A stretch of 64,000 nucleotides of DNA from Ichthyophis bannanicus (Eukaryota; Chordata; Amphibia; Gymnophiona; Ichthyophiidae). Below the pieces are notes generated by a model, which ran no database searches, had not been told where the DNA came from, and worked only from the letters and a program-made list of their open reading frames with translations. Made by a program: the position numbers and the translations under genes. Shown piece by piece: positions 43,054-54,026 of the stretch; the stretch's first letter is position 1; every line of letters starts with the position of its first letter. Where the stretch lies: NCBI GenBank assembly GCA_033557465.1, contig CM066048.1, positions 18,142,305 to 18,206,304 on the forward strand, read 5' to 3'.

Positions 43054-43560
43054 TCAGCGTAATTCTTGCATCATGCCGAAGAGCGCCTCCTGCTGGAGTT
43101 TATAAGATGTAACATGTCTGGGTACTTCGTCAAGATGTGCTTGGAAATTCTTCTTTATCAAGCCGGTGGCACCCAACACGATGGGGAATACTTCTGTATC
43201 TTTCTGCCACATTTTCTTGGTCTCTGACTGCATTTCCTGGTATTTCAGGATCTTCTGCCTCTCCATGCAATTCACAGAGTAGTTGCTTGGAACTTGCACC
43301 TCTATTATCAATACTGTTCTGATATTTTTCTCCTTAACCACTATATCCAGCTTCCTCGCATCCAGCTTTTTATCGGTCGGAATGAGAGTATCCCAGGTGA
43401 TCATAACCACCTCATTTTCTGTAATTCTCTTAGGGTCATGATCCCAGTGCTTTTCAGATACAGTGATGTTGTAGTGCTTACAGAGTTTCCAAAGGATGAG
43501 GCACGCTACTTTATTATGTCTTTCTCTCTTTTCATATGAGTGTTGCTTGGGGATCTACTG
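43054..43560 (-). pseudogene. PD-(D/E)XK-like C-terminal domain of a retroelement
   Basis: The minus frame is open from about 43560 without needing an ATG to a stop near 43054. It reads SEKHWDHDPKRITENE, WDTLIPTDKKLDARKLDIVV, VLIIEVQVPSNYSVN and KKMWQKDTEVFPIVLGATGL. A D-I-V-V strand followed by I-E-V-x-V-P fits the core of PD-(D/E)XK nucleases. I have seen this block at the C-terminus of proteins annotated as reverse transcriptases of restriction-like-endonuclease LINEs, and it is usually followed by LQ..ALFG as here. No RT lies upstream in the window. It may be a 5'-truncated copy or a captured domain. Family assignment is from memory. Confidence 0.5.
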
Positions 43561-44060
43561 TTCTATGGAACTTTAAAGAGAAGCACAACCCAGCCTCTGA
43601 GTTAACATGGAAACTAATGCTTAAAGGAACTAAGAGGGAACAAGCCCAGATTTAGGCATAAGCACCATGAGCAACTGCCTAGGGCACCAGATTTGGAAGG
43701 TGCCAAATACCCAAGCCAAGAGGATCCTGCTCCCACTTACTTTAGTGCCATGTGCATGTGCTGCTTCGAAGGAGGTCCACTGTGGCATTATGACTGCCCT
43801 CTGTTTTGGCTCTCCAGTCTTTAGAATCTGATGCCCCTCAATTCCATTACCTTGCCCCCACTGTCTGGGATATGCTGTCTAGTCTTGCTTAGGGGTGCCA
43901 AAATCTTAAATCCAGCCCTGAAAGAGACTCTCTTCAGCTCATCTACCTGAGATGGAGTACAACACAGGAAGATTGAATGTCTTGGATAAACTTGAATCTT
44001 GCAGGCAGTCACACTGACTGGAAACTGGGATGTGTTCTTAGCAGTGTGAACAGGACAATG
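43561..44060. other. No gene recognised
   Basis: Short frames only. 'taggggtgccaaaatcttaaatccagcc' at 43890-43920 hints at an old transposon end. Confidence 0.35.
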
Positions 44061-44106
44061 AAACATAGAAATATGATGGCAGCAGGGCCGTCCCGTCCAT
44101 TGAGCA

Positions 44107-44163
44107 AGAATGTTTTTTGCACAGGGCCCCGCGTTTCAGGGGGCCCTGCGCAAAAAACATTCT
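44107..44163. repeat. Subterminal hairpin of hAT H1
   Basis: Arms AGAATGTTTTTTGC-ACAGGG and their complement pair with one mismatch around a short GCGTTTC-type loop. Confidence 0.9.
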
Positions 44164-44169
44164 GCTATA

Positions 44170-44535
44170 AAAAAAAAAAAAAAGCTGGCCGCTGCCGCCG
44201 CAGCAGCAGCAGAATTGACTGTCCCACGGGGCCCCCCCTGCCCAGCTGAACCCTCCCTGCCCGGCTGAGCCTCTCCGTGATGGCTTTCAGATCTGCGAAG
44301 CGAGAGTGTCTCCTCGCAGCTCTGTTAAGCCTGCAGAGGCTGATGGGAAATTTCCCATCAGCCCCTGCGGGCTTAACAGCGCCGCGAGGGAGACAGTGAG
44401 ACACCTCTCCCTTCACGGATCTGAAAGCCGTCGCAGAGAGGCTCAGCCGGGCAGGGAGAGCTCAGCCGGGCAGGGGGGGGGCCCCGCGGGATAGTCTATT
44501 CTGCTGCTGCCGCGGCGGCAGCCAGCTTTTTTTTT
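44170..44535. repeat. Long palindrome, ~180-bp arms
   Basis: Centred on TGATGGGAAATTTCCCATCA (44341-44360). The arms run out to poly-A at 44170 and poly-T at 44535 and are imperfect only through small insertions and substitutions. CAG/CTG trinucleotide runs near the outer edge. Confidence 0.9.
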
Positions 44536-44549
44536 TTTAATTTTCCTTG

Positions 44550-45650
44550 GGCCGATGGGGGAGGTTAGGACTGGTAATGGGCTGTGGGCTGATGGGGGGG
44601 GTTAGGACTGGAAATGGGCTATGGGGGGGCTAGGACTGGAGGTGGGCTGATGGGGTTAGGACTGGTAATGGGCTGTGGGCTGATGGGGTTAGGACTGGAA
44701 ATAGGCTGTGCACTGAGGGGGGGTTAGGACTGGAAATGGGCTATGGTGGGCTAGGACTGGAGGTGGGCTGATGGGGTTAGGACTGGTAATGGGCTGTGCG
44801 CTGATGGGGGGTTAGGACTGGTAATGGGCTATGGGGGGGCTAAGACGGGAAATGGGCTGATGGGAGGTTAGGACTGGTAATGGGCTGTGGGCTGATGGGG
44901 GGGGGTTAGGACTGGAAATGGGCTATGGGGGGGCTAGGACTGGAGGTGGGCTGATGGGGTTAGGACTGGTAATGGGCTGTGCGCTGATGGGGGGTTAGGA
45001 CTGGTAATGGGCTATGGGGGGGGCTAAGTCTGGAAATGGGCTGATGGGAGGTTAGGACTGGTAATGGGCTGTGGGGGGCTAGGACTGGTAATGGGTTGGG
45101 GGGTTGCTAGGACTAGAAATGGGCTGAGTGGAAGGGGAGGCTTGAACTGCAAATAGCTGATGGGGACGGGGACTTGGAATGGAAATGGGCTGAGTGGAAG
45201 GGGGCTTGAACTGCAAATAGCTGAAGGGGAGGGGGCTTGGAATGGAAATGGGCTGTGAGGGGAGGGAGCTAGGACAGGAAATGGTCCGATGGAGCAGCTA
45301 GGATAGGACTGGAAATGGGCTGTTGGGGGAGCTAAGATTGGAAATGGGCTGTGGTGGGGGCTTGGATTGAAATGGACTCATGTAGGGGCTAGAACTGGAA
45401 GTAGGCTCATGGGGGGCTTGGATTGGAATTGGGCTGAGTGGAGGGGAGCTAGGATTTGACATGGGATGTTGGTGGGGCTAGGAAAGGACTAGAATTGGGC
45501 TGATGGGGAGCTGGGATTGGAAATGAGCTGATGGAGGGACTCGGATAGGACTGGAAATTGATGGGGAGCTAGGACTGGAAATGGGCTGATGGGGGGGCTA
45601 GGACTGGAAATGGGCTGATGCAGGGACTAGAAGGGAGCGGATGCTCGGTG
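44550..45650. repeat. G-rich minisatellite
   Basis: Repeats of a GGGCTGATGGGG...TAGGACTGG(A/T)AAT unit of about 25-50 bp. The first half has longer near-identical blocks (44570-44760 versus 44880-45060). The second half is degenerate with CTTGGATTG variants. Confidence 0.9.
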
Positions 45651-47390
45651 AGGCTGGAACTAGAAGGGAGCTGATGTTGGGGGAGGATTAGAATGGGATG
45701 ATGCTGGGAGAGTGAAATGGCGAGGGAAAAAATATTTTGTGTGGGAGGGATGAAAAATCTACAATTGGCCGGGTATTGGGAGAGTAAGTGGGGATTGAGG
45801 ATGGAGGGGTAAAATTTGAGTGGATGAAATAGGAATGAGGAAAGAGCAAAAGGAGAAAGATTAGTATGTTAAAGCAGATGTAGAGAAAGAGAATGGAAAA
45901 AAACTAGAAGAGAGAAGAAAGGACAAATGAACAGCAGACGATGGAGAGTTAGCAGAAGACACGAAGAAACCAGAAGAAAGTGACTGGAGCAATTGCAACT
46001 GAAAAAAAATGCACAAAAGGTAGAAAAATCTCTCTTTATTTTGAATTTATTAACTGGAATATGTCAGCTCTGGGAAATGTGCATCATTAATGTCTGTGCT
46101 TTGTTTAGTACAAGAGGAAATTAATTTATAGTTTTATTTCTACAGTGTTGTTGTACATTCCAAGTTTGGCTTTTGGGGTTCCCAGTTTAATTATTGCCTT
46201 CCTGTTTCTAAATTGTGATTCCTTGTTTGGTGATGGTCTATGTTCTGCATGTGTAACTGAGCTGAGGTATTCTGTTTATGTAATTCCTATTTGACATTGC
46301 CACTTGTTCTCTTTCCCCAGTAGGTCTTGTATTGTTATTCTCTGAAATGTATTGGTTTAATATTTGCATGTTTCCTTTTGATTGGTAGGGTCTGGTGCTT
46401 TGTGAGTCCTGGTAGTGCTGTTACGATACGGCGGGTTTGCTATGGGTTCTAAATGGGCAGTGTTTGTAGTAGTTCCTAATGTGCCTGGCAGTTGGCACTG
46501 GATTATAGTAATGTAGAAATCTTTTAGTCTTTCTCGATCCATACATTCATTAAGAGACGTTTGTACTAAAAGTTAGTGTATGGTAACATGCAAATATTTA
46601 TGCAAATAAGGCCACTTATACAAATGAGGCCCCGCACCGAGTCTCTGCACATGGCCCTGCACCCCCCTTGGGCTGCCCCTGGATGGCAGATAAAGACCAT
46701 ACGACCTATCCAGTCTTCCTTCCATACCAACTACTACAGTTCCTTTTTCTTCCTTTAAAGATCTTCTTTGTTTGTCCCATGCTGTCTTGAATTCAGATAC
46801 TCTCCTCTTCTCTACTACCTCCACTGGGAGGTTATTCCATGCATCTACCACTCTTTCCGTAAAGAAATATTTCCTCATATTACTCCTGAGTCTATCCCCT
46901 TTCACATTCATCCTATGTCCCCTCATTAAAGACCTTTTTTTCACTTGAAAGATGCTCTCCCCCTGTGCATTTTTGCCACGGAGGTATTTAAACGTCTCTA
47001 TGATATTGCCCCTCCCATCTTTCCTCCAAAGCATACATATTGAGTTCTTTAAATCTGTCCCCATATGCCCTATGACGAAGCCCACTGACCATCTGACCAT
47101 TTTGGTAGCCACCCTCTGTACTGACTCATCCTGTTTATATCCCTTTGAAGATGCGGTCTCCAGAATTGCACACAATACTCCAAATGAGGTCGCACCAAAG
47201 ACTTATACAGAGGCACCATCACCTCCTTTTTTTCTGCTAGCCATTCCTCTCCATATGCACCCAAGCATCCTTCTAGCCTTTGCCGTCACCTTTTCCACTT
47301 GTTTACCACTTTAAGATCATCAGACACAATCACACCCAGGTCCCGCTCTTCTTTCATGGACAGAAGTACTTCACCCCCTATTCAGGTCAA

Positions 47391-48879
47391 ACGGAGAAGC
47401 CAGATTTCTTCTGCAGTTATCTATTATGTTACTCTGATGGACGTCAGTGGACTCACAGCATGAAGTCAGTGTTTCAAGCTGACGCTGACCTGAGGAGGTT
47501 GCATTGGACGCAGGAAGATGTAGTTCTGATATCCCAATGAAAATGAGGGAGCCACAGCTCCATTCCTACACTGGGTGAAGACACTCTGAATGTCCTGACA
47601 GCCCTATTCAAGTGGTAGTGTGAAAACAATGGCAGTCTCATTATGAGTCACTCAAGTAGTAAAGGCTATTTCAGTCAGCAATCACTGAATTATATTCAAT
47701 ATACAACAAAACATTTATTAGGTAATGGGATCCATCAATCTGGAAATCAGTCTATATTTTTCAATAGATATTAATTCATTTCCCATCAGTTTCATCATCA
47801 GTTCCCAATAACTGTTAAAATGTCAACATTTATTCTTCAATCTTTAAAAACGTATATGAAATGCAATATGATCAAATCTCTTCCAACATGAATTTTTGAT
47901 TTAAGGACTCCAAACCTTTGTATGCTCCTCTGCTTCAGAGATACATTTACGCACAGCAGTCTCTTTCCCCGAAAACTCTGTTGAAGTAAGCACAGATGTC
48001 AGTACGTTATAGAGTAGTTATGTGGTATAAACTTTCTATCAAATCAAAAAGGTCCATGCTAGTTCAGTATTCATCCCTTCAGAGATACTGTATGTAGTTT
48101 AATTATGATATATGCTGGAGAACAGTCCTGCTTTCTTCACACATGTTTGCTCCAGAGGAGAGCTCTACAGGGAGGTGGTGGTTTGAGGAGAAGGGATGGC
48201 CAGCCCTGACATCTCAATTCATATTTGGTTGAACACAACTTAAAATTCCTCAATGGAAATGAAATCTAAATAGGGAAGGGGTGACTGACCAGTGAAAAAG
48301 GCACAAAAAACTGAGTTTCATTGGAAAACACAAAATGAAGCTGTAAATATAAGCTGAAGAGGTGGGATGAGCTCTTGGTCTGAACACTGCTGGGGATTAG
48401 ATGTTGGGATGCTTCTGATCTGAGTCAGTCCCTTCTAGGGTTCCCAGCTCATACCAGGATAACCAAAGAGGCTGAGCCAGTTCTGTTTTTTGTCCCATTG
48501 TAGTTTTGATTAAGATAAATCAGTGGAAACAAATCAGGATTACACCACTAGGCATATACCAGGGCTGGCTTTGTCTGTTTGGTCAACCAAGGTAGCCATA
48601 TTGCCAGCTCTGTGGGTGTAATGGGTACTAGAGCACCTCCAATAACGTTTCCAGGAAGGGATAATTTATGTTGAGTTTAGCACCCTCAATTGTTTTGAAA
48701 AGTTGGTTCCTATGGTCTGAGCCAGCCCCAATCTTCACCGTAATTGAGCCAGTTTGGTTCTCTTCCCATAGCTAATACTTCAGCCAGCCCCAACCCCACT
48801 AGGTAGGCAGCTTACAGTCATTGGTAGTAGAGAGAGGTACAGAAATTGAGATGTCAGAGGGAGATCCTAAATCCCCACC
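47391..48879. other. No gene recognised
   Basis: No repeat I can name apart from the phrase at 48620-48715 shared with 35790-35900. Short frames only. Confidence 0.4.
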
Positions 48880-49340
48880 CTATGAGTAAGATGCATGTCT
48901 TAATTCTACCACTGTTTGCCATCTGTCACCTCAACTGGAATTCTTTTCCAAGTGTCCACCAACCTTTCAGTGAAACATATTTTATCTCATTCCTTTTGAA
49001 GTTCCCAACTTTCAGCTTCATATGATGACCTCTTGGCCTTGAACTTTTAATACTATGCAAAATACTTCCTTCTGATACTTAATTGAAGCCTGCTAAATAT
49101 TTGAATGTTTGTATCGTATCTCCCTTCCCTCTTCTTTCTTCGAGCTCCCTGATCTTTGCTCTGTATGAGTTATAGTACATTCAGTGCACTACTTTAATTG
49201 TCTTCCTTTGAACTGCTTTTACCTTGTCAAAGTCTGTGTAGATGTGGACTCCAGGTGAGGTCTCGCCAGAGGCCGGTACAAAAGTAATAATAGTTCTGTT
49301 ATTCTACTAGGGCTACCTCTCCTAATGAACCCAAATATGC
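48880..49340 (-). mobile_element. CR1/L3-like fragment
   Basis: The minus strand gives fragments like YRPLARPHLESTSTQTL, QFKEDN and a YEAESWELQKE block corresponding to CR1-type ORF2 C-terminus. Heavily mutated, older than the other CR1 copies. Confidence 0.5.
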
Positions 49341-49344
49341 TATT

Positions 49345-49525
49345 AAACTTTCCCAACTGGCCTTGGGCAAGTCACTTAACCCTCTATTGTCTCAGAAAAA
49401 TCCAAGTTAACAAAGTCCCTGTTTCATGTACATTACCAAGTTTAAGTTACAATGTAAACTGCTTTGACTGAAATGATAAAGCGGTATGAAAAAAAAAACA
49501 CCTTGTTAAATAAATAAATAGCTGT
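49345..49525 (+). mobile_element. CORE-SINE
   Basis: 'ggccttgggcaagtcactta' and 'ccctctattgtctcag', then an L2-like 3' end ('gtaaactgctttgactg...agcggtatgaaaaa') and a TAAATAAATAA tail. Confidence 0.7.
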
Positions 49526-49839
49526 TTTGTCAAAATGACTAGCCACCTTTAGGTCAGCATTCCTCAATATATAAAAAGTTAGATAATGATCCAACTAGTT
49601 TATTAGCGTTTAAAGAAAAATGTATATCTAAAAAAGAACTGTCATGTCTCCTGGATTGGCAACATTTTATTTATTTCCTAAAATACATAAGAATTTAAAG
49701 CATCCCCCCCATGAAGACCGATAGTTTCAACAAGGGGCACAGTGTTGGAACCTTTGTCAATATTTGTTGATTCTTATTAAGGTCCTTGTTGATAACTCAT
49801 ATGTGACACTTTTCATTTTTTGCATATTTTGACAGAGGC

Positions 49840-51215
49840 TTCCATGTGGGCCAAGGAGTCAGACATTATTTTAGTACCCTTGATGTAACTGCTTTGTATA
49901 CGAGTATTCCTCAATCAGCAGCATTGTTGGTGGTGAAAACTGCACTGTTAAGGTAAGGTGATCTTTCTGAAAAACAGGTACAGTTTATTACACAATTAGC
50001 TGAAATAGCTTTATGTAAGAGCTATTTTATTTTTGAAGAAACAATTTATCAACAAATGTCAGGGGTGGCTATCGGGGCTACTTTTGCCCCGTCAATTGCT
50101 AATTTTTTTAAGGGTGATTATGAACACAAATGGCTTTTGTTGTCACCTTATGCCTCCCAGATTAAGCTCTGGCATCGCTATATTGACGACATTTTTGTAA
50201 TCTTGGTCCAGTTTCATTGTTGGTTGAATGGTGTTGATCCACGCATACAGTTTACTTTGACTTATCATACTGATAGTATTGCCTTTTTGGATGTTTTGAT
50301 TCTAAGAGAACGGGATGGGTGGGGCACATCACTATATAAAAAGCAGACTGATAGAAATACATTTTTACATTAGTCAAGTGCCCATCCTTTACGATTAATG
50401 GAGGGGTTGCCTTTCTCCCATTTCATTAGATTCCACCGTAACTGTTCTAAGGTGAATGATTTTAAAGTGAGATCGAAGAGTTTAAAGGCAGACTTTAGGG
50501 CTAGGGGATACCCATCCCCTGTAGTTGACTGGGCATATCATCGAGCGTTGTTTAACAACAGGGATTTGTTAATAGATTCGCATAGCAGAGATAAGAATAG
50601 GCAGAATAAAGAGTGTGTTAATTTTGTTTCCCGGTTTTCACCTTTGCGTTTTAGAATCCAGCAGATTATATTGAAACATGCTAATGTATTACAGGCTGTA
50701 CCAGGGTTAGGTGAGTGGCAGACTTGGGGGGTGTGTGGTTACAGGATCAGAATTTGAAGGAAATATTAAGTCCTGCCTGCATGCGTCCAATGATTCCTAT
50801 TCCTGTTGAGAGGCCAGGTCATTGGCTATGTAGTAGTTCTTCCATCTGTTCAGTTTCTTGTGAGATAGTTACTTTTTCTTCTAGGGGGAAGGAATATAGG
50901 TTAAGAAGGCATACATCATGTGGTTCGGATTATGTACTATATGGGATTCGTCGCCCGTGTGGTTTAATGTATGTTGGCAAAACTATACAGTTATTTAGAA
51001 TTCAACTTGGTGAGCATACGAGTTGGCTCCATTGTAGGAGACATAAGGCCTCTATTGTGCAACATGGAGAGAGGACATGAGTTTGTGGACTTGTGTTGCT
51101 TCTGTATTGATAGGGTAATAGCTGGTAGAGGAGGTCGGACTAGAGAGCAGGCTTTGATATTATGTGAGCAAAAGTGGATTTTTTCGCCTGCAGATGGTTA
51201 CCCGGGGGGGGGGGG
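49840..51215 (+). pseudogene. Penelope reverse transcriptase with GIY-YIG endonuclease, broken
   Basis: Pieces in order: YFSTLDVTALYTSIPQSAAL (about 49870-49920), then 50056-50373 with MSGVAIGATFAPSIANFF, HRYIDDIFVIL (RT catalytic Y-x-D-D) and IAFLDVLI. A TAG at 50371-50373 interrupts the same frame, which goes on at 50398-50757 with LPFSHFIRFHRNCSKVNDF. A shift leads to 50715-51080, where DYVLYGIRRPCGLMYVGKTI and LGEHTSW form the GIY-YIG nuclease core with its Arg/Glu-His region. Penelope enzymes copy RNA from a nick that this nuclease is thought to make. The copy is inactive. Confidence 0.8.
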
Positions 51216-51312
51216 GGGTTAAAGTCACAGATTGATTGGAGTGCATGCATGTGAGATGACTTTGCCTGGTGATTACTGGTGAGTTGGATGGTGAGCTTCT
51301 TCTTTAAAGGGA

Positions 51313-52842
51313 GGAGTGGCCTAGTAGTTGGGGAGGAGTGACCTAGTGGTTGGGTCAAGTTACCTCAGGCCAGAAGGTCAGGGGTTCAAATACCACTAGA
51401 GGACAGCAACCTTGGGCCAGAAGGACTGGGGTTTCTAGTCCCACAGGTGCTCCTTGTGGTCTTGGGCAAGCCACTTAACCCTCCATAGCCCATGTTCCCT
51501 GTACAATAGTTATCTCCAAGTTATAATTTTTTTTTTAAATTTATTTAACAAACTTTTATATACCGCGACCTTCCGATGATCAGGTGGGGTTTACATATAA
51601 CAGTTAAGGAGACAGAAAGGCTTTTCTGTTTTTACATAAAACAATAATAACATGAACTATGTACAATTAACATTTGAACTTTTAACTATTAAACTTTTGA
51701 CATTTCTGGAACTAGGTACAATTAACTATGTACAGTTAGAAAAGGAGAGATCAACAGTGTTAGCATCGTGGCCCATGTCTAGGTCAAAGCATCTTTAGGT
51801 CTTATGGTATTGGGCTGCGTGTATTAAAAGATTACCCCTTTTCATATAGAGATTGAGAATTGGCCATAGGGCCGTAGTAGGAGGTGAAGAGGTGAGTTTT
51901 TAAGTTTTTGCGTAAATCTTTAATGTCAGTTAAAGCTCTGATTTCTTCAGGTAGGGAGTTCCAGAGAGTAGGGGCTGCATGGGAGAATGCTTTTTTATTT
52001 GTTGTTTTTTTGGATTTTATGAATTCTTTTGGAATTCTTAATTTATTGGTGTTGCCTCTTCTATGTGCATAGTGGGGTGTATCTTTAGAGATTAGTTTAT
52101 TTAGGGTTGTTGGGGCAGTGTTATTTAATGCTTTAAAAGTAGTTATTATTAATTTATAGTTTATTCTACATTGGATGGGGAGCCAGTGTAGATTGGCTAG
52201 ATAGGGTGTTATGTGCTCAAAAGGGTGTACCTTCATTATAGTTCTAGCCGCAGCATTTTGAGCCATTTGGAGTCTTCTGATGTTTTGGTTTGTTGTGCCT
52301 AATAGAGAGAGGTTGGCGAAGTCGAAATGTGGGGTGACAATGGCTTGGATGATGCTTAGGAAGTCTTGTAGGTGGACTAGTGGGCGTAATTGTTTTAGTA
52401 CTTTGAGTTTAAAGTATATTTTCTTTGTTGTGTTTCTTATATGTGTGTTCATATTGAGTTGTGTATCTAGTAACACCCCTAGGTATTTTATTTTGTTTTT
52501 TATGTGGATGTCATGATTCAGAAGTGTGATGTGGGTGGGGGGATGTAAGATTTGTTTTTTGTTACAATTAGTATGTCGGTTTTGGAGTGGTTAATAAAGA
52601 GATTGTGGTCCTCTAACCAAGTGGCTAATTCCTTGAAACAGTCTGTTAAGAGTTGGATTGGAATAGTAGGGATTGTGAATGGAATGTACAGCATGATATC
52701 ATCCGCATATATGTGATAATGGATTTTGAATTTTTTAAAGATAATGCCCTGTTCGATGTAATTTCAGTTTGTTCAATGTAAACCACCTTGATATCATGAA
52801 AGGCAGTATATAAGAAATGTTAAATAAATAAAAAAAATAAAT
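51313..52842 (+). mobile_element. tRNA-derived CORE-SINE, split by an L2
   Basis: The head has 'gtgacctagtggttgggtc' (A-box-like) and 'ggggttcaaataccact' (B-box-like), then 'gtcttgggcaagccac'. The tail at 52746-52842 has 'taaaccaccttgatatc' and an A-rich TAAATAAATAAA end. About 312 bp without the L2. Confidence 0.8.
51528..52740 (-). mobile_element. L2-type LINE copy F, 5'-truncated, inside the SINE
   Basis: ATAAT flanks it on both sides (51523-51527, 52741-52745). It splits the SINE phrase 'ccaagttataatgccctg', which is intact (reversed) at 15760-15780. The 214-codon frame 51832-52476 is the C-terminal part of ORF2: NTHIRNTTKKIYFKLKVLKQ, LQMAQNAAARTIMK, LANLHWLPIQCRINYKLI, PTLWNSLPEEIRALTDI and LRKNLKTHLFTSYYGP. 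It is one of the better-preserved L2 pieces in the window, together with the 277-codon frame of copy D. Confidence 0.85.
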
Positions 52843-53504
52843 AAAGGGATGTCCTAAGGGAGTTGAGAGAAGTGAATTTCAACTCCCATGCACAGTGCCT
52901 TTTTGAGGTCTGGAGATTTGTTGAAGACGGTGATATTTTGATGTATGTCATGGACCCAAGAGTGCTGGTAGGATTAGTAGTTGTTTTTAGGGGGTTTTCA
53001 TGTTTTTAAGAGATTAAACTAGATGGTTTGTCGGTTTGGGTTTTATAGTATATATAGGGGGCTGGTGCTAGATTTTTATCTGATGTGATTTTTGTTTTTC
53101 TGTGTTTTTTTGTAGTGTCACTGATCGGGTTTTCATCCTCCCTGAAGAAGCATTTATACGAAATGTTAAATGGGCGCCCTTTGGGGCATTGGGGTTGAAT
53201 TGTTTATTGACCTGTAAGACAGCTGAATAGATAGAAGATAGTTCAGCATAAGTTGGCGTTAAGTGTGTTTTTCCAGTATATGGTGAAAATGTTTTTTTTG
53301 CTGATGATTGACAGTAATTTGTTTATTGAAAAATGGTTAAATATTTATAATAAGGAATTTATTCAGGTCATTGATGTTTTTTGAGGAGGTGGTTAGAGGT
53401 TTTTCCTTGTTGTCCACACATAGCCTCATATGTTCTGAGAACTGTTCTCTCCTCATGTCTTATGCCCCTGAGACTTATTCTATAAAATGTTGGTAAGGTA
53501 ATGG

Positions 53505-54000
53505 AGTGAAGAATTTCAACAAACAGGCACACTTCCCTTCCTCAAAACATTGAAGAGGACTAGAGCTAGCACTGATCCTTGTGGCACCCCGCTGGTCACT
53601 TTCCTTTCCCCAGAGTGGACCCCATTGGCCACCAATCTCTTGTTTTGCTGCTCATGCAGTTTCTTATCCAGTCTATAATTTTGTTCCATTTCCAGACTTG
53701 CTAGCTTGTTCATCATCAGTCTGCACCATGCAAATGGAGTTGTATCAAAGGCTTTACTGAAATGCAGATGACAGACCATGTTTACTGCATCCCCTGCTCT
53801 ACTGCTCTGGGCAAAGAAGAATTTCCCATTGCGAAGCCCTGCTCTTCTGATCTTGTAACTTACTGGCTTCAAGGGACTACACTGTCTGTCAGCACCGTGT
53901 CCATTACTTTACCCTTCTCTAATCTGTAGCTGTGCAGCTGTTCCATATCTGCTCTTCTCCAGTCTCTTGGAACCTCTCCTTTCTCAAGCGTAAGTGAACC
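53505..54000 (-). mobile_element. CR1/L3-like RT fragment
   Basis: The frame 53516-53872 reads DAVNMVCHLHFSKAFDT and [22 protein letters not shown] motifs of a CR1-group element. Frame 53869-54108 adds EKGEVPRDWRRAD, the preceding block. The copy is degraded and lacks the catalytic box. Confidence 0.65.
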
Positions 54001-54026
54001 AAGCTGTGAGGCTACAGCTTGTGCTT

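Larger units (their letters stand above)
44083..46681. mobile_element. hAT family H1, full non-autonomous copy
   Basis: Begins CAGGGCCGTCCCGTCCATTG and ends TTGGGCTGCCCCTG; the outer CAGGG/CCCTG are inverted. GATGGCAG flanks it exactly on both sides (44075-44082 and 46682-46689), the 8-bp duplication expected of hAT elements. There is no transposase. From left to right it holds a 24-bp-stem hairpin, a palindrome with about 180-bp arms, a GGGCTGATGGGG-type minisatellite of about 1.1 kb, and an AT-rich right third shared with the copy at 41578. Confidence 0.9.
44061..47390 (-). mobile_element. CR1 (second subfamily) interrupted by a hAT
   Basis: The CR1 3' tip is at 44061-44082 ('gaaacatagaaatat'). 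The rest resumes at 46682 ('gatggcagataaagacc'). The frame 46573-47175 covers the C-terminal part: [40 protein letters not shown] and SEFKTAWDKQRRSLKEEK. The hAT sits between them, 2,599 bp long. Confidence 0.85.
51306..52849. repeat. 7-bp target duplication flanking a SINE
   Basis: AAAGGGA at 51306-51312 and 52843-52849. Confidence 0.75.
49560..53380 (+). mobile_element. Penelope-like element, RT plus GIY-YIG
   Basis: Plus-strand reading gives relics from the RT fingers (near 49670) through a GIY-YIG endonuclease (50925-51080) to a 3' region near 53140. The latter contains CCTGAAGAAGCATTTATACG, a phrase I associate with Penelope 3' ends. A SINE with 7-bp duplication splits the 3' region at 51313-52842. 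The 3' limit is approximate. Confidence 0.75.

Noticed and set aside
44550..45650. Regular tandem repeat considered as a CRISPR array
   Set aside because: Units are contiguous and degenerate with no unique spacers, and the DNA is eukaryotic. It is a minisatellite.
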